From positions 62,001-126,000 of the IMG/VR virus record IMGVR_UViG_3300036715_001290: 64,000 bases of DNA. One strand, 5' to 3'. Positions 10,235 through 19,539 of this stretch are shown piece after piece. Both the position numbers and the translations under genes were made by a program. How positions within the stretch are numbered: the stretch's first letter is position 1; each line of letters starts with the position of its first letter. This DNA is from a virus. A model generated the notes under the pieces. That model was not told where the DNA came from. It saw only the letters and a list, made by a program, of their open reading frames with translations, and did not search any database.

Positions 10235-10414
10235 ATGCCAGCAAAATCTAAAGCCCAAAAGAAATTTATGCAAATGGTTGCTGCTGTACAAAGTGGAAAT
10301 ATTCCAAAAAACAAAGTATCTAAAAAAATGCAAGATGTAGCTGCAGGAATGAAACACTCTGATGTAAAAAAATTTACTAAGACACCTGCTGATGATTTAC
10401 CAAATAAGACATAA
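10235..10414 (+). CDS. Small DUF3008-like protein (MPAKSKAQ...)
   Basis: 59 residues. The start MPAKSKAQKKFMQMV matches a small, very basic phage protein family (DUF3008) that begins MPAKSKAQQ and is found beside replication or structural genes of many phages; its function is unknown. A good Shine-Dalgarno-like AGGAG lies 6-10 nt before the ATG. The C-terminus TPADDLPNKT also fits the family. Confidence 0.75.
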   Translation: MPAKSKAQKKFMQMVAAVQSGNIPKNKVSKKMQDVAAGMKHSDVKKFTKTPADDLPNKT

Positions 10415-10457
10415 AAAAATAAAGATATTAAACACATAATAAAATTAAATACACATA

Positions 10458-10466
10458 TATATTTAT
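10458..10466 (+). promoter_or_regulatory. TATATTTAT motif in the leader of the SSB gene
   Basis: TATATTTAT lies 86 nt upstream of the SSB start. Between them is an A-rich leader holding two copies of AACATACTCAA (10511-10521 and 10530-10540), then a strong AAGGAG Shine-Dalgarno box. Confidence 0.35.
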
Positions 10467-10551
10467 ACAAATAACAAAACAATATAACTGTAATAACACT
10501 TATATTATAAAACATACTCAATATACACAAACATACTCAAGGAGAACTAAC

Positions 10552-11334
10552 ATGGCTACATCGTTAGACAAAATACGCGCAATGATTAAGGGAAACAAAA
10601 ATACCAACAAATGGTCACCACTCCCTGGCAATCACACCATCCGAATCGTTCCAAGCAAATTGGACCCTGAAAATCCATTTACACTTTTAAAGTTGTATTA
10701 TGGTATTAACGGTAAAACACTTCTTTCACCAACAACAGTAGGCGATCCTGATCCAATTTACGAATTGGCAAGAAAACTTTATGATGCAAAGACTGAAGAA
10801 AGTGAAGCAGCCGCAAAGAAAATTACACCTAAGCCAAGATTCTTTCTTCCTATTATCGTAAGAGAAGAGGAAAATAAAGGAGTTATGCTTTGGGGTGTTA
10901 GTAAGACAATGAAAGATGATCTTGCTAAAATTATTGAACAAAATTTAATTGAAGATGATACCGATATTGTTGACCCAGTATCTGGTATTGATTTAATTGT
11001 TGAGGTACTTTCACCTAAAGATGCAGGTAACAAGTTTGGTAAGACAACTGTTCGTGCAAAAAAGAAAAGTACTGCGTTATCAACTGATAAAGAGTTGGTA
11101 GAGAAATGGTTAACAGACCAACCAGATCCTAATTCATTATATGAAATGCCTTCATATGATGACCTTAAAAAGGAATTGGAAAAATATCTTAATTCAGGTT
11201 CAGAAGTTGATACCGTAGGTGCAAAGGTTGAAGTTGATGATGAAGATGAAGTTAGTGAAACTAAAGTTCAAACCTTAAAGAAAACTGGTGATGCTAACGC
11301 AAAAATCGATGAACTTTTCGGTAAGGAAAACTAA
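10552..11334 (+). CDS. gp32-like single-stranded DNA-binding protein
   Basis: 260 residues. The N-terminal basic segment, the OB-fold core with PLPGNHTIRIVP (about residues 23-34), and a long acidic C-terminal tail ending DELFGKEN are the hallmarks of T4 gp32, which coats ssDNA and contacts replication partners through its acidic tail. There is no cysteine at all, so the zinc site of T4 gp32 is absent. It is followed 5 nt later by the UvsX gene, a natural recombination partner. It has the strongest Shine-Dalgarno of the region (AAGGAG), suggesting high expression. Confidence 0.85.
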   Translation: MATSLDKIRAMIKGNKNTNKWSPLPGNHTIRIVPSKLDPENPFTLLKLYYGINGKTLLSPTTVGDPDPIYELARKLYDAKTEESEAAAKKITPKPRFFLPIIVREEENKGVMLWGVSKTMKDDLAKIIEQNLIEDDTDIVDPVSGIDLIVEVLSPKDAGNKFGKTTVRAKKKSTALSTDKELVEKWLTDQPDPNSLYEMPSYDDLKKELEKYLNSGSEVDTVGAKVEVDDEDEVSETKVQTLKKTGDANAKIDELFGKEN

Positions 11335-11339
11335 AACAT

Positions 11340-12479
11340 ATGGCTAAGAAAAAAGTAGAATCGAAAGTAGATAGAGAGGATTTAATTAATTCATTAGTTG
11401 AATCACTTAATAGCGAACATCGAGTTGCTTATTCCTTAATCAATGATGCCGAAATTAATCCAGCCACGATTAAAGGCTGGATTCCTACAGGTAATGAAAT
11501 AGTAGATTTAATGATTTCTAATACACGGCATGGTGGTTTACCATTAGGCCGTGTAACAGAAATTTCAGGTATGGAATCTTCAGGTAAATCTTTGTTTGTT
11601 GCTCATGCATTAGCAGAAGTACAAAAGCAAGGTGGTATTGCCGTTCTTATAGATACTGAATTTGCAATTTCAGCCGCATTCTTAGTTGCTATTGGTGTTG
11701 ACGTAGAAAAATTAATTTATATTCCTTGTAACATCCTTGAGGATGTACTTGGTCAAATTGAATTAATTATAAATAAATTACGTGAAGCTAAAAATGAAAA
11801 ACCTGCTCTTATTGTTGTTGACTCTATAATGGGTTCATCTACATCTATCGAAGCCGAAGGTGACTGGGGTAAGGATGGTTGGGCTACAGGTAAAGCTATC
11901 ATTTTATCAAAAGCAATGAGATTATTACCAGAAATGATTGCACAAGAAAACATCGCATTGGTTTTTACAAATCAATTGCGCGCAAATCTTGGTGCAATGT
12001 TTGGTGAGAAATGGACGACATCAGGTGGTAAAGCAATTCCATTTGCGGCATCATTACGTCTTAAGTTAAATAAATTAGCTAAGATTAAAAATGGTGCAGG
12101 GGCAGATGCCGATGTATTAGGTGTAAAAACTGGACTTGAGGTTTTCAAATCAAGATTAGGAAGTGCATTTCGTAAAATTGAATTTGACATTTATTTCGAT
12201 AGAGGAATGGATTCATCTTCATCATGGGTACAGGCTGCTGAGGAATCAGGTGCTATAGTAAAATCAAAAACAAAAACAACAATGTTTAGACTTTTTGATG
12301 ATGCTGACGAAAAGGTTATATTTAAGAAAACTGAATTTAGTGAAATATTAAAAGATCCTATTGTAAAAGAAAAGGTTTATAATATTATTGCTGATGCATT
12401 TATTATGACATACAAAGATAGGTCAACTATCGATGATATGGATAAATCAGGTTTCGTAGCAGACGAATCAGAAGATTAA
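11340..12479 (+). CDS. uvsX: UvsX/RecA-like recombinase
   Basis: 379 residues. Walker A GMESSGKS at 77-84, an LIDTEFAIS stretch near 102-110, Walker B LIVVDSI near 158-164 and a FTNQLRANLG stretch near 210 follow the RecA/UvsX order. The protein forms filaments on ssDNA for strand exchange and recombination-dependent replication. It lies directly after the gp32-like gene and is closed by a strong hairpin terminator at 12500. The length is close to T4 UvsX (about 390). Confidence 0.9.
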   Translation: MAKKKVESKVDREDLINSLVESLNSEHRVAYSLINDAEINPATIKGWIPTGNEIVDLMISNTRHGGLPLGRVTEISGMESSGKSLFVAHALAEVQKQGGIAVLIDTEFAISAAFLVAIGVDVEKLIYIPCNILEDVLGQIELIINKLREAKNEKPALIVVDSIMGSSTSIEAEGDWGKDGWATGKAIILSKAMRLLPEMIAQENIALVFTNQLRANLGAMFGEKWTTSGGKAIPFAASLRLKLNKLAKIKNGAGADADVLGVKTGLEVFKSRLGSAFRKIEFDIYFDRGMDSSSSWVQAAEESGAIVKSKTKTTMFRLFDDADEKVIFKKTEFSEILKDPIVKEKVYNIIADAFIMTYKDRSTIDDMDKSGFVADESED

Positions 12480-12499
12480 GTATAATCACTTAAAAATAC

Positions 12500-12525
12500 G
12501 GAACGCGGTAATTGTACCGCGTTTC
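12500..12525 (+). terminator. Rho-independent-type terminator after uvsX
   Basis: An 11-bp GC-rich stem (GGAACGCGGTA with TACCGCGTTTC, one G-U pair) with an ATTG loop, followed by TATTTTAAT. It ends the SSB-UvsX unit. Confidence 0.75.
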
Positions 12526-12610
12526 TATTTTAATGCATATCTACATCATCCATACCTCTCCAATGACATTTAATTGTCACAATACACATTATAAAAAGAC
12601 CAAAAATTAT

Positions 12611-13654
12611 ATGAACGAAAACATGAAAAAAATGCTCGAGTTAGTTGAAAAAGAGCATATTGAAAGATTAAGCTATAATCAAAATAGTAAAATATTAATT
12701 TTAGACGGATTAAACAACTATATTAGAAATTGGGTTACTTCGGTTGAAATGAATGCTGATGGAAAACATGTTGGTGGAATAACAGGATTTCTTAAATCAT
12801 TAGGTTTAGCCATTAGAATGTTAGAACCTACCCGTGTTATTATTATATTTGATGGTAATGGTGGTTCAAAAAGAAGAAGAAAAATATATCCAGAGTATAA
12901 GGCAACACGTGGGCATGGTGTTAAATTAAATAGAAAATATAATTGGTCATCTGATTCTGAAGAAGATGAACAAAAGATAGCACAATTAAAAAGATTAGTT
13001 GCATATCTAAAATTGTTACCAATCACTATTATGATATATGATAATATTGAAGCCGATGATGCAATCGGTGAAGTTGTAAAATTATGTGAAGATAAAAGTA
13101 AAATTTATATAATGTCAACTGATAAAGATTTTTATCAATTAATAACCGATAATGTTAACATATGGCATCCTATACATAAAAAGATGTTAGATAAAAAATG
13201 GATAATGGAAAAATATGGTGTAGATACGAAAAATGTATTAATACAAAAAGCACTTATTGGTGATACTGGAGATAATATCCCAGGCATAGATGGGTTTGGT
13301 ATTAAAACAATAAATAAACATTTTCCAATATTAGCTGAAGATAGAAAAATATCAATAGAAGAATTTAAAGAATATGTTAAAGAATTAAGTAATACAAAAA
13401 AACCACCAAAGGTTATATTAACACTATTAGAACAATGGGATAAGTTCTTATTAAATATTAGACTTATGACATTATCTGAAGCTAACGTCTCATATGGAAC
13501 AAAAGTATCAATTGAGGAGACTCTAAATACTAAGACAAAACGTTGTAGTGAATCAAAGCTTAATGATCTTTTTTTACTTGACAAGATAAATTCAATGAAT
13601 GGATATGATTATTTCAAAAATAATTTTGTATTTATAAATACATTTTGTAATTAA
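12611..13654 (+). CDS. 5'-3' exonuclease / RNase H (FEN superfamily)
   Basis: 347 residues from the ATG at 12611. An upstream in-frame TTG at 12512 lies inside the terminator loop and was not used. Metal-site motifs are visible: ILDGLNNY (N-terminal Asp), IFDGNGGSKRRRKIYPEYKA with the family's R/K-rich YK pattern, IEADDAIGE, MSTDKDFYQL and GDTGDNIPGIDGFG (helix-hairpin-helix). This matches T4 RNase H, which removes RNA primers. It stands between the recombinase and the helicase. Confidence 0.85.
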   Translation: MNENMKKMLELVEKEHIERLSYNQNSKILILDGLNNYIRNWVTSVEMNADGKHVGGITGFLKSLGLAIRMLEPTRVIIIFDGNGGSKRRRKIYPEYKATRGHGVKLNRKYNWSSDSEEDEQKIAQLKRLVAYLKLLPITIMIYDNIEADDAIGEVVKLCEDKSKIYIMSTDKDFYQLITDNVNIWHPIHKKMLDKKWIMEKYGVDTKNVLIQKALIGDTGDNIPGIDGFGIKTINKHFPILAEDRKISIEEFKEYVKELSNTKKPPKVILTLLEQWDKFLLNIRLMTLSEANVSYGTKVSIEETLNTKTKRCSESKLNDLFLLDKINSMNGYDYFKNNFVFINTFCN

Positions 13655-13668
13655 GGTTCAAAAGGGTT

Positions 13669-15036
13669 ATGCAAGAAAATTTACAGTCATACGGAACTAG
13701 GTTCCAACAAAAAGTTATATATTTACTATTACATGATATAAAATTCATAACATCAATTTATGATTCATTATCAGAAGTATACTTCGAACTTGATACTCAT
13801 ATATTTTTAGTAAAAAAGATAATAGAATATTATGCTAAATATCATGATGTTCCTACACTCGATTTCTTTAAAGTTGAGTTTCAAGAATTAAATGTCAATT
13901 ATCAAAAAGAATTAGTTGATGAAATAAAAGAAATCTTTGCATTATCAGATAGCAAAGATTTTGAATATATTGATGCATCATTCGTTAAATTTTGTAAACA
14001 ACAAGCATTTAAGAATGCTTTATTAAAATCTATAGATCATGTTGAATCTGGTGATTTTTCTAATATTTTAGAAATAATTCGTAAAGCAAATAATGTTGGT
14101 GAAAATCGTGATATTGGTTTAAGCCTATTTGAAACTGATGTTAACATGGTACAAAATACTTTAGTACGACAAACAACAGGAACACCTTGGGATATTATCA
14201 ATAATATAACAAATGGTGGAATTGGTACTAAAGAATTATGGATTGTTGTAGCACCCGCAGGTGCAGGAAAAAGTTGGTTATTATGTTCATTAGGTACTGC
14301 ATTATTAAAAGCAGGTAAAAATGTATTACATTATACATTAGAACTTGAAGAAGGTTCAGTACTTCAAAGATATTATACACAATTAACTGATATTACAAGT
14401 GCAGATTTACAATTTAATATTGATAAAATTAAAGCACATATTGACCATATGAAAGATTCAGGTCATGGTAATTTATTAGTAAAAGAATATCCACCAAATA
14501 CAGTTACTATTGAAACATTAAATGCACATATTGAAAAGGTTACATCAAATCTATTTGTACCAGATGCAATCATAGTTGATTATGGTGATCTTTTAAGACC
14601 TTCACATAAATATACTGATAGACGTTTTGAATTATCAGGTATATTTACCGATCTTAGAGCATTATCATTTACAAAGAAAATTCCTGTTATAACTGCATCA
14701 CAAACAAACCGCTCTGGTTATTCAAGTGATATTGTTGGTGGTGACCAGATATCCGAAGATTTTGGTAAGGTTATGATTGGTGATTTTGTATTTTCAATGG
14801 CAAGAAAAATTGAAGATAAAATAAATAACACCGCTCGTATACATATTGTTAAAAATAGATTTGGTCCTGATGGTTTTGTATATCCTGCAAAATTTGACCC
14901 ATCTATCGGTGAGTTAAAAATATTTGATGCCGCATCTCCAGCAGGTCAAGTACTTAATAAGAGTATGTCATCAGAATCAAATGATAAGCTTACTAAAAAA
15001 ATATTAAAAGATACATATTTCAAAGGTAATAAATAG
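13669..15036 (+). CDS. DnaB/gp41-like replicative helicase
   Basis: 455 residues. An N-terminal helical domain is followed by a RecA-like motor: GTPWDIINNI, Walker A APAGAGKS (195-202), LELEEG (H1a-like) near 221-226, Walker B AIIVDYGDLLRP near 303 and an ITASQTNRSG sensor near 345. It unwinds the duplex ahead of the family B polymerase encoded at 22863. Ends in TAG followed one codon later by TGA. Confidence 0.9.
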   Translation: MQENLQSYGTRFQQKVIYLLLHDIKFITSIYDSLSEVYFELDTHIFLVKKIIEYYAKYHDVPTLDFFKVEFQELNVNYQKELVDEIKEIFALSDSKDFEYIDASFVKFCKQQAFKNALLKSIDHVESGDFSNILEIIRKANNVGENRDIGLSLFETDVNMVQNTLVRQTTGTPWDIINNITNGGIGTKELWIVVAPAGAGKSWLLCSLGTALLKAGKNVLHYTLELEEGSVLQRYYTQLTDITSADLQFNIDKIKAHIDHMKDSGHGNLLVKEYPPNTVTIETLNAHIEKVTSNLFVPDAIIVDYGDLLRPSHKYTDRRFELSGIFTDLRALSFTKKIPVITASQTNRSGYSSDIVGGDQISEDFGKVMIGDFVFSMARKIEDKINNTARIHIVKNRFGPDGFVYPAKFDPSIGELKIFDAASPAGQVLNKSMSSESNDKLTKKILKDTYFKGNK

Positions 15037-15038
15037 TT

Positions 15039-15803
15039 ATGAAAAAGAAAAGGATAGTTTTTTGGAGCGGTGGATTGGATTCAACATATCTAATTCAAAA
15101 ATCTTTAGAAGAAGGATATCTTGTAACCGCATGTTATATTAATATTGAAAATAATACTAATAAAGTTGTACGAGAAAAAGAAGCAATTGAAAGATTATTA
15201 CCTCATTTTAATAAAAGTAAAAACTTTAATTATATTAATGAATTATTAAATGTTAATGTACATCCACAAGGTATAGTTTCATTTTATCAATTTCCAATAT
15301 TTATGCTAGGCATGATGTATTGTATGAATGAATATGATGAAATAGCATTGGCATATGTAATGAATGATGATTTTGTTTCATATCAAAATGAGGCAATAAA
15401 ATTGTTTAATGCTGCTAGGTTATTTTCAATAAGTGATCATAAATGTAAATTAGTATTTCCATTAATTAAAAAACATAAATTCAATATAATAGAATCATTA
15501 GATAATGATTTAATAAATTTAGTTACATTTTGTGAAAGTCAATATGCTAAGGATTTTTGTGGTACATGTACACCATGTAAAAAAATGAAAAGTGTTGATG
15601 AAAGATTATATAATACTTTACATGAAAAATATCATGATAACTTAGTTGTTAAAAATTTTACTGATAATGGTCATGGTGATGGTACTGAATGGGTTAATGA
15701 ACCAACGGAATCTGATGTTGAATTACTTAAAACTGTAATACATAAGAAAAATCACAGAAAAATCAAATCAAATAAAATGCCAACATCAAGTAAAAAAAGA
15801 TAG
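15039..15803 (+). CDS. queC: QueC-like 7-cyano-7-deazaguanine synthase
   Basis: 254 residues. The PP-loop SGGLDS (10-15) and a four-cysteine zinc site C165-x8-C174-x2-C177-x2-C180 have exactly the spacing of bacterial QueC, which converts CDG to preQ0 with ATP and ammonia. Phages use this pathway for 7-deazaguanine DNA modification, but no folE, queD, queE or transglycosylase (DpdA) is seen in this window. It begins 2 nt after the helicase. The C-terminal 50 residues are basic and low complexity. Ends in TAG, then TAA one codon later. Confidence 0.75.
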   Translation: MKKKRIVFWSGGLDSTYLIQKSLEEGYLVTACYINIENNTNKVVREKEAIERLLPHFNKSKNFNYINELLNVNVHPQGIVSFYQFPIFMLGMMYCMNEYDEIALAYVMNDDFVSYQNEAIKLFNAARLFSISDHKCKLVFPLIKKHKFNIIESLDNDLINLVTFCESQYAKDFCGTCTPCKKMKSVDERLYNTLHEKYHDNLVVKNFTDNGHGDGTEWVNEPTESDVELLKTVIHKKNHRKIKSNKMPTSSKKR

Positions 15804-15842
15804 CGATAATGACAATGAATTACTTACAACATATTAACTGTT

Positions 15843-15851
15843 TATATTTAT
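15843..15851 (+). promoter_or_regulatory. TATATTTAT motif before nrdJ
   Basis: TATATTTAT lies 34 nt upstream of the ATG at 15877, in a 73-nt intergenic gap, with a TAAGGAAAT box before the start. Confidence 0.4.
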
Positions 15852-15876
15852 ATTTTTTACATTATAAGGAAATTAT

Positions 15877-18000
15877 ATGACAGTTCAACCTATTGACTAT
15901 TTACAGGAAATTTCAAATTTTATATTTACGAGTAAATATGCTCGTTATGTTGATGAAAAAAAACAAAGAGAAACTTGGGAACAAGCAATAGATCGTAGCA
16001 TGAATATGCATCTAAAAAAATATTCATTTCTACCAAAGGAAGATTTGGATGAAATAGTATGGGCATTTTTACAAATGAAAATGTATAAAGTATGTTCATC
16101 TATGAGATCATTACAATTTGGTGGTGCTGCAATTGAAGCACATAATGCTAGAATATATAATTGTGCAGTACGCCATATAGATTCATTAAGATCATTTTCA
16201 GAAGTATTTTATTTATTACTTTGTGGTTGTGGTGTTGGTTTAGGTTTATCTGATTTATTTCTAAAGAGGTTACCTAATCTTGCAGGATCTGAAGATAAGA
16301 CAGGAACGGTATCGGTATATACTATTGATGATAGTATTGAAGGATGGGCAAATTCTGTTGAAGCATTATTAATGAGTTACTTTAAAAATACACCATTCAC
16401 TGGTAAAAAAATAGTTTTCGATTATTCAAAAATTCGTAAAAAAGGTGCAAAGTTAAAAACTGGTGGTGGTAAAGCACCTGGGTATGCAGGTCTTAAGAAA
16501 GCACATATTAAAATTAAAAAGATTTTAGATTTTATTATTGAAGAACAAGGTCAATATAGAATTAATAGTGTTAACTGTTATGATATATTAATGCATTGTG
16601 CAGATGCTGTTTTAAGTGGTGGTATTCGTAGAGCTGCAACATCAGTTATGTTTGCATTTGATGATTCAGGAATGATGAATGCAAAAATAAATGTTAAGGT
16701 ACATAAATATGGTTTATTTGAATTAGATACTAAGACAGGTAAATATGAAGGAAATGTTCATGTTAAAGATGAAACATATTTCAAATCACAAAGATATGAA
16801 GTACATTTAACCGAATGGGAATTGGGTAATCTTAAGGAAAATAATGAAGTAGGTTGGCATCATATTTATCCACAACGTGCACGTAGTAATAACAGTGTAT
16901 TATTTTTACGAGATAAAGTAACAAAGGAACAATTTACAGCAGCGGTACTTAATACAAAACAATGGGGTGAACCTGGGTTTGTGTTTGGTGATTTCTTAGA
17001 TATACTTTATAATCCTTGTTATGAAGTTGGTTTTAGACCTGTATTATCAAGTGGTGTCTGCGGTGTACAGTTTTGCAATTTAACTACTAAAAATGGTGCA
17101 TTAATTAAAACAGTTGAAGATTATTACACTGCATCAAAAGCAAGTGCTATCATTGGTACATTACAAGCAGGATATACTAATTTTCCATTTTTAGGACCTG
17201 CATCAAAAGAATTAACTGAAGATGAAGCATTATTAGGTTGTTCAATGACAGGTGTTATGGATAATCCTGATATTTTACTTAATCCTGAATATCAAAGAAA
17301 TGCCGCAAAAATAATAAAAGATACTAATAAATTATGGGCTAAGAAAATTGGTATTAATCAAGCTGCACGTGTTACTGTTGAAAAACCTGAAGGTACTTCA
17401 TCAATAGTTGTTAAATCAGCTAGTGGTATGGGTCCACATGAATCTCATAAATATATTCGTAGAGTTCAAATGAATAAAATGGATAATGTTTATAATCATT
17501 TCAAAAAATCAAACCCACATATGACAGAAGAATCCGTTTGGTCGGCTAATAAAACTGATGATGTTATATCGTTTCCTATTGTAGTACCTAAAACATCAAT
17601 GGTTAAAGCCGATTTAACAGCATTAAAACATTTAGAATATATTAAATCAACACAAATAAATTACATACTTGAAGGTGCAACAAAAAGAAATGTTAAAAAA
17701 ATATCAAATAATGTTAGTTGTACTGTAATTGTCGCTGATGATGAATGGAATGATGTTATTGATTATTTATATGATAACCGTAAGTATTTTTCAGCAGTAT
17801 CATTATTACCTAAAATGGGAAGTAAAATGTATCGTCAAGCACCTATGGAATCAATTGAAACATTAGAAGATGAAAAGATGTGGGATAAAATAGTTAAAAA
17901 TTATAAACATGTTGATTATTCAACAATGATTGAAAATTCAGATGAAACCAATATGATGGCTGAGGCAAGTTGTTATGGTGGTGCATGTAATATTGTTTAA
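15877..18000 (+). CDS. nrdJ: Class II (adenosylcobalamin-dependent) ribonucleotide reductase
   Basis: 707 residues, the size of monomeric class II enzymes such as the Lactobacillus ribonucleoside triphosphate reductase. Visible marks are NCAVRHIDSLRSF and GCGVGLGLS near 90-125, an NPCYEVGF active-site segment near 380, FCNLTT, EKPEGTSSIV near 505, and a C-terminal redox pair in CYGGACNIV. It reduces ribonucleotides without oxygen and without a small subunit, so one gene suffices. It depends on host B12. The TATATTTAT motif and a 73-nt gap precede it; a Nudix gene follows. Confidence 0.85.
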   Translation: MTVQPIDYLQEISNFIFTSKYARYVDEKKQRETWEQAIDRSMNMHLKKYSFLPKEDLDEIVWAFLQMKMYKVCSSMRSLQFGGAAIEAHNARIYNCAVRHIDSLRSFSEVFYLLLCGCGVGLGLSDLFLKRLPNLAGSEDKTGTVSVYTIDDSIEGWANSVEALLMSYFKNTPFTGKKIVFDYSKIRKKGAKLKTGGGKAPGYAGLKKAHIKIKKILDFIIEEQGQYRINSVNCYDILMHCADAVLSGGIRRAATSVMFAFDDSGMMNAKINVKVHKYGLFELDTKTGKYEGNVHVKDETYFKSQRYEVHLTEWELGNLKENNEVGWHHIYPQRARSNNSVLFLRDKVTKEQFTAAVLNTKQWGEPGFVFGDFLDILYNPCYEVGFRPVLSSGVCGVQFCNLTTKNGALIKTVEDYYTASKASAIIGTLQAGYTNFPFLGPASKELTEDEALLGCSMTGVMDNPDILLNPEYQRNAAKIIKDTNKLWAKKIGINQAARVTVEKPEGTSSIVVKSASGMGPHESHKYIRRVQMNKMDNVYNHFKKSNPHMTEESVWSANKTDDVISFPIVVPKTSMVKADLTALKHLEYIKSTQINYILEGATKRNVKKISNNVSCTVIVADDEWNDVIDYLYDNRKYFSAVSLLPKMGSKMYRQAPMESIETLEDEKMWDKIVKNYKHVDYSTMIENSDETNMMAEASCYGGACNIV

Positions 18001-18019
18001 TTTTAGGAAAAACTAATAT

Positions 18020-18541
18020 ATGAAATTAATATGTTTATTAAATGAAAAAGAATCATATTGGTATTTAGGTTCAAATCCAACAGCCGATGCGGCCGTATTT
18101 AAGAAAGTTAATAATAATATATTATTATTATTGATTAAACGTAAAGGTGAAATTGAACATGGAAAGTGGGCACTCCCAGGTGGTTTTGTAGATACGCTTT
18201 CTAAAAAAGGTGAACCGTGGAAACAAGACAAAGAAACACCAAAACAAGCAATTATACGAGAATTAATAGAAGAAACAGGATTAAATATCTCAAATATTGC
18301 CAACATGTTGAAAAAAATAGGTACATATAAAGGACATAAAAGAGATCCAAGGGATAATGATAAAGGTTGGTCATTATCTAATGCATATGCAATATTATTA
18401 CCTAATGATTTTAATACATCAAATATAAATGCAAAAGATGATGCTAGTGAATTAAAGTGGTTTGATATTAAAAGTTTACCAAATTTGGCATTTGATCATA
18501 GTATTATTATAAAACATGCAATATCAAGAATATTTAGATGA
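18020..18541 (+). CDS. Nudix hydrolase
   Basis: 173 residues. LPGGFVD begins the Nudix box; its catalytic half TPKQAIIRELIEETGL (about 75-90) is intact, with a 13-residue insertion between the two halves. The preceding RKGEIEHGKWALPGG is typical of ADP-ribose/NUDT-like enzymes found in phages beside NAD+ or nucleotide metabolism genes. The substrate cannot be read from sequence; cleaning of damaged nucleotides or ADP-ribose hydrolysis are both possible. Confidence 0.8.
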   Translation: MKLICLLNEKESYWYLGSNPTADAAVFKKVNNNILLLLIKRKGEIEHGKWALPGGFVDTLSKKGEPWKQDKETPKQAIIRELIEETGLNISNIANMLKKIGTYKGHKRDPRDNDKGWSLSNAYAILLPNDFNTSNINAKDDASELKWFDIKSLPNLAFDHSIIIKHAISRIFR

Positions 18542-18555
18542 AAATTATAATTACT

Positions 18556-18564
18556 TATATTTAT
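18556..18564 (+). promoter_or_regulatory. TATATTTAT motif before the tagged-protein cluster
   Basis: TATATTTAT lies 45 nt before the ATG at 18601, followed by an AGAGGATATT box. Confidence 0.35.
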
Positions 18565-18600
18565 TATTAAACACATTATTTCCCAAAAGAGGATATTATT

Positions 18601-19125
18601 ATGAAATTAAGTTCAGTTATAGCGGCTCCAGCCGTAATTCAAGAAGTCGCTAATGATTTTAAGAACATACCATTAAAAGGTAAAAAAACAAAAGTAGAAA
18701 TGTTTTGGGAATATAAATTATTACCTGCTACATTTGATATTGATTTTGGTTATAAAATTAATTTTGATAAAAAACAAGTAGATTATCATTTTGCATCAGC
18801 CGATGGTAAAATGGATACTGGTGGTATCTATTATGAAGTTGTTAAACCATATTTCTCAGAAAGAACCATTTTAACAAAAGCTAAAAATATTGGTATACCT
18901 GAATTTGTAGTTAAATATTGTAACTATGGTGGTGATAGTGATTTACATTCTATTAACATTAAACGTACATACGTATTTAACTTTTCACATACAATAACTT
19001 TTGAAGCAAAGGATTATAAAAAGACTTTTACAAAGGACCAAATAATGAAATTGGCTCAAGATTGGGTTAATAAAGCAGAGAATGTTTTATTTCCAGATAC
19101 CGATTTCTATAAAATAACAAAATAA
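18601..19125 (+). CDS. Unknown protein with shared N-terminal tag; possible internal head protein
   Basis: 174 residues starting MKLSSVIAAPAVIQE. The start resembles the first residues of the two following proteins and of the minus-strand gene at 37517, whose bodies are otherwise unrelated to it. The tag is a short hydrophobic-amphipathic stretch ending in I-x-E. In T4, internal proteins carry a comparable N-terminal capsid-targeting sequence cut by the gp21 protease after (L/I)-x-E. The body is beta-rich (DIDFGYKINFD, YHFASADG) with no recognised enzyme motif. Packaging in the head is inference. Confidence 0.6.
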   Translation: MKLSSVIAAPAVIQEVANDFKNIPLKGKKTKVEMFWEYKLLPATFDIDFGYKINFDKKQVDYHFASADGKMDTGGIYYEVVKPYFSERTILTKAKNIGIPEFVVKYCNYGGDSDLHSINIKRTYVFNFSHTITFEAKDYKKTFTKDQIMKLAQDWVNKAENVLFPDTDFYKITK

Positions 19126-19134
19126 GGAATCAAT

Positions 19135-19539
19135 ATGAAACTAAATAGCGTAATAAAAGAATATGGTATGAACAAAGATGTTCTTAAACCTGGGAAATCT
19201 TATAAAATAAAAACCGTAAAAAATGATTATGATTTATTTGTATTAGATGTAACGGTTGCTGGTCCTTGTTTGTACAAAGCAAATGAAGTTGCAGTTGTTG
19301 CTGATTTTTATGAAGTAACCGTAAGTGTATTTGATAAAGGTGGTCAAGAACAATTTTCACAAGAGACTGAGTTTGTAACACGAACAAAGTTAAAAGAAAC
19401 AAATGCAGGTGAAGTTGCAAAATTAATTGCAAATATAGCAGGTAATACTTTAAGTAAATTGGAAATGAATATTTCACGTACAGTTGATAATTTATTAACT
19501 ACAGATTTACCTAATAAAGCAAAGGCCGTTAAATTATGA
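19135..19539 (+). CDS. Unknown protein with shared N-terminal tag
   Basis: 134 residues starting MKLNSVIKE, the same tag type as its neighbours. The body alternates beta strands (YKIKTVKNDYDLFVLDVTV) with a C-terminal helix (EVAKLIANIAGNTLSKLE). It overlaps the next gene by 4 nt (ATGA). No family recognised. Possibly co-packaged with the capsid, by analogy with T4 internal proteins. Confidence 0.6.
   Translation: MKLNSVIKEYGMNKDVLKPGKSYKIKTVKNDYDLFVLDVTVAGPCLYKANEVAVVADFYEVTVSVFDKGGQEQFSQETEFVTRTKLKETNAGEVAKLIANIAGNTLSKLEMNISRTVDNLLTTDLPNKAKAVKL

Noticed and set aside
12512-12610. N-terminal extension of the RNase H/FEN gene from TTG at 12512
   Set aside because: This start lies in the loop of the uvsX terminator, and the extra residues show no family similarity.
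13135-13584. 149-codon minus-strand open frame inside the RNase H/FEN gene
   Set aside because: Fully antisense to conserved metal-site motifs; a shadow of the coding strand.
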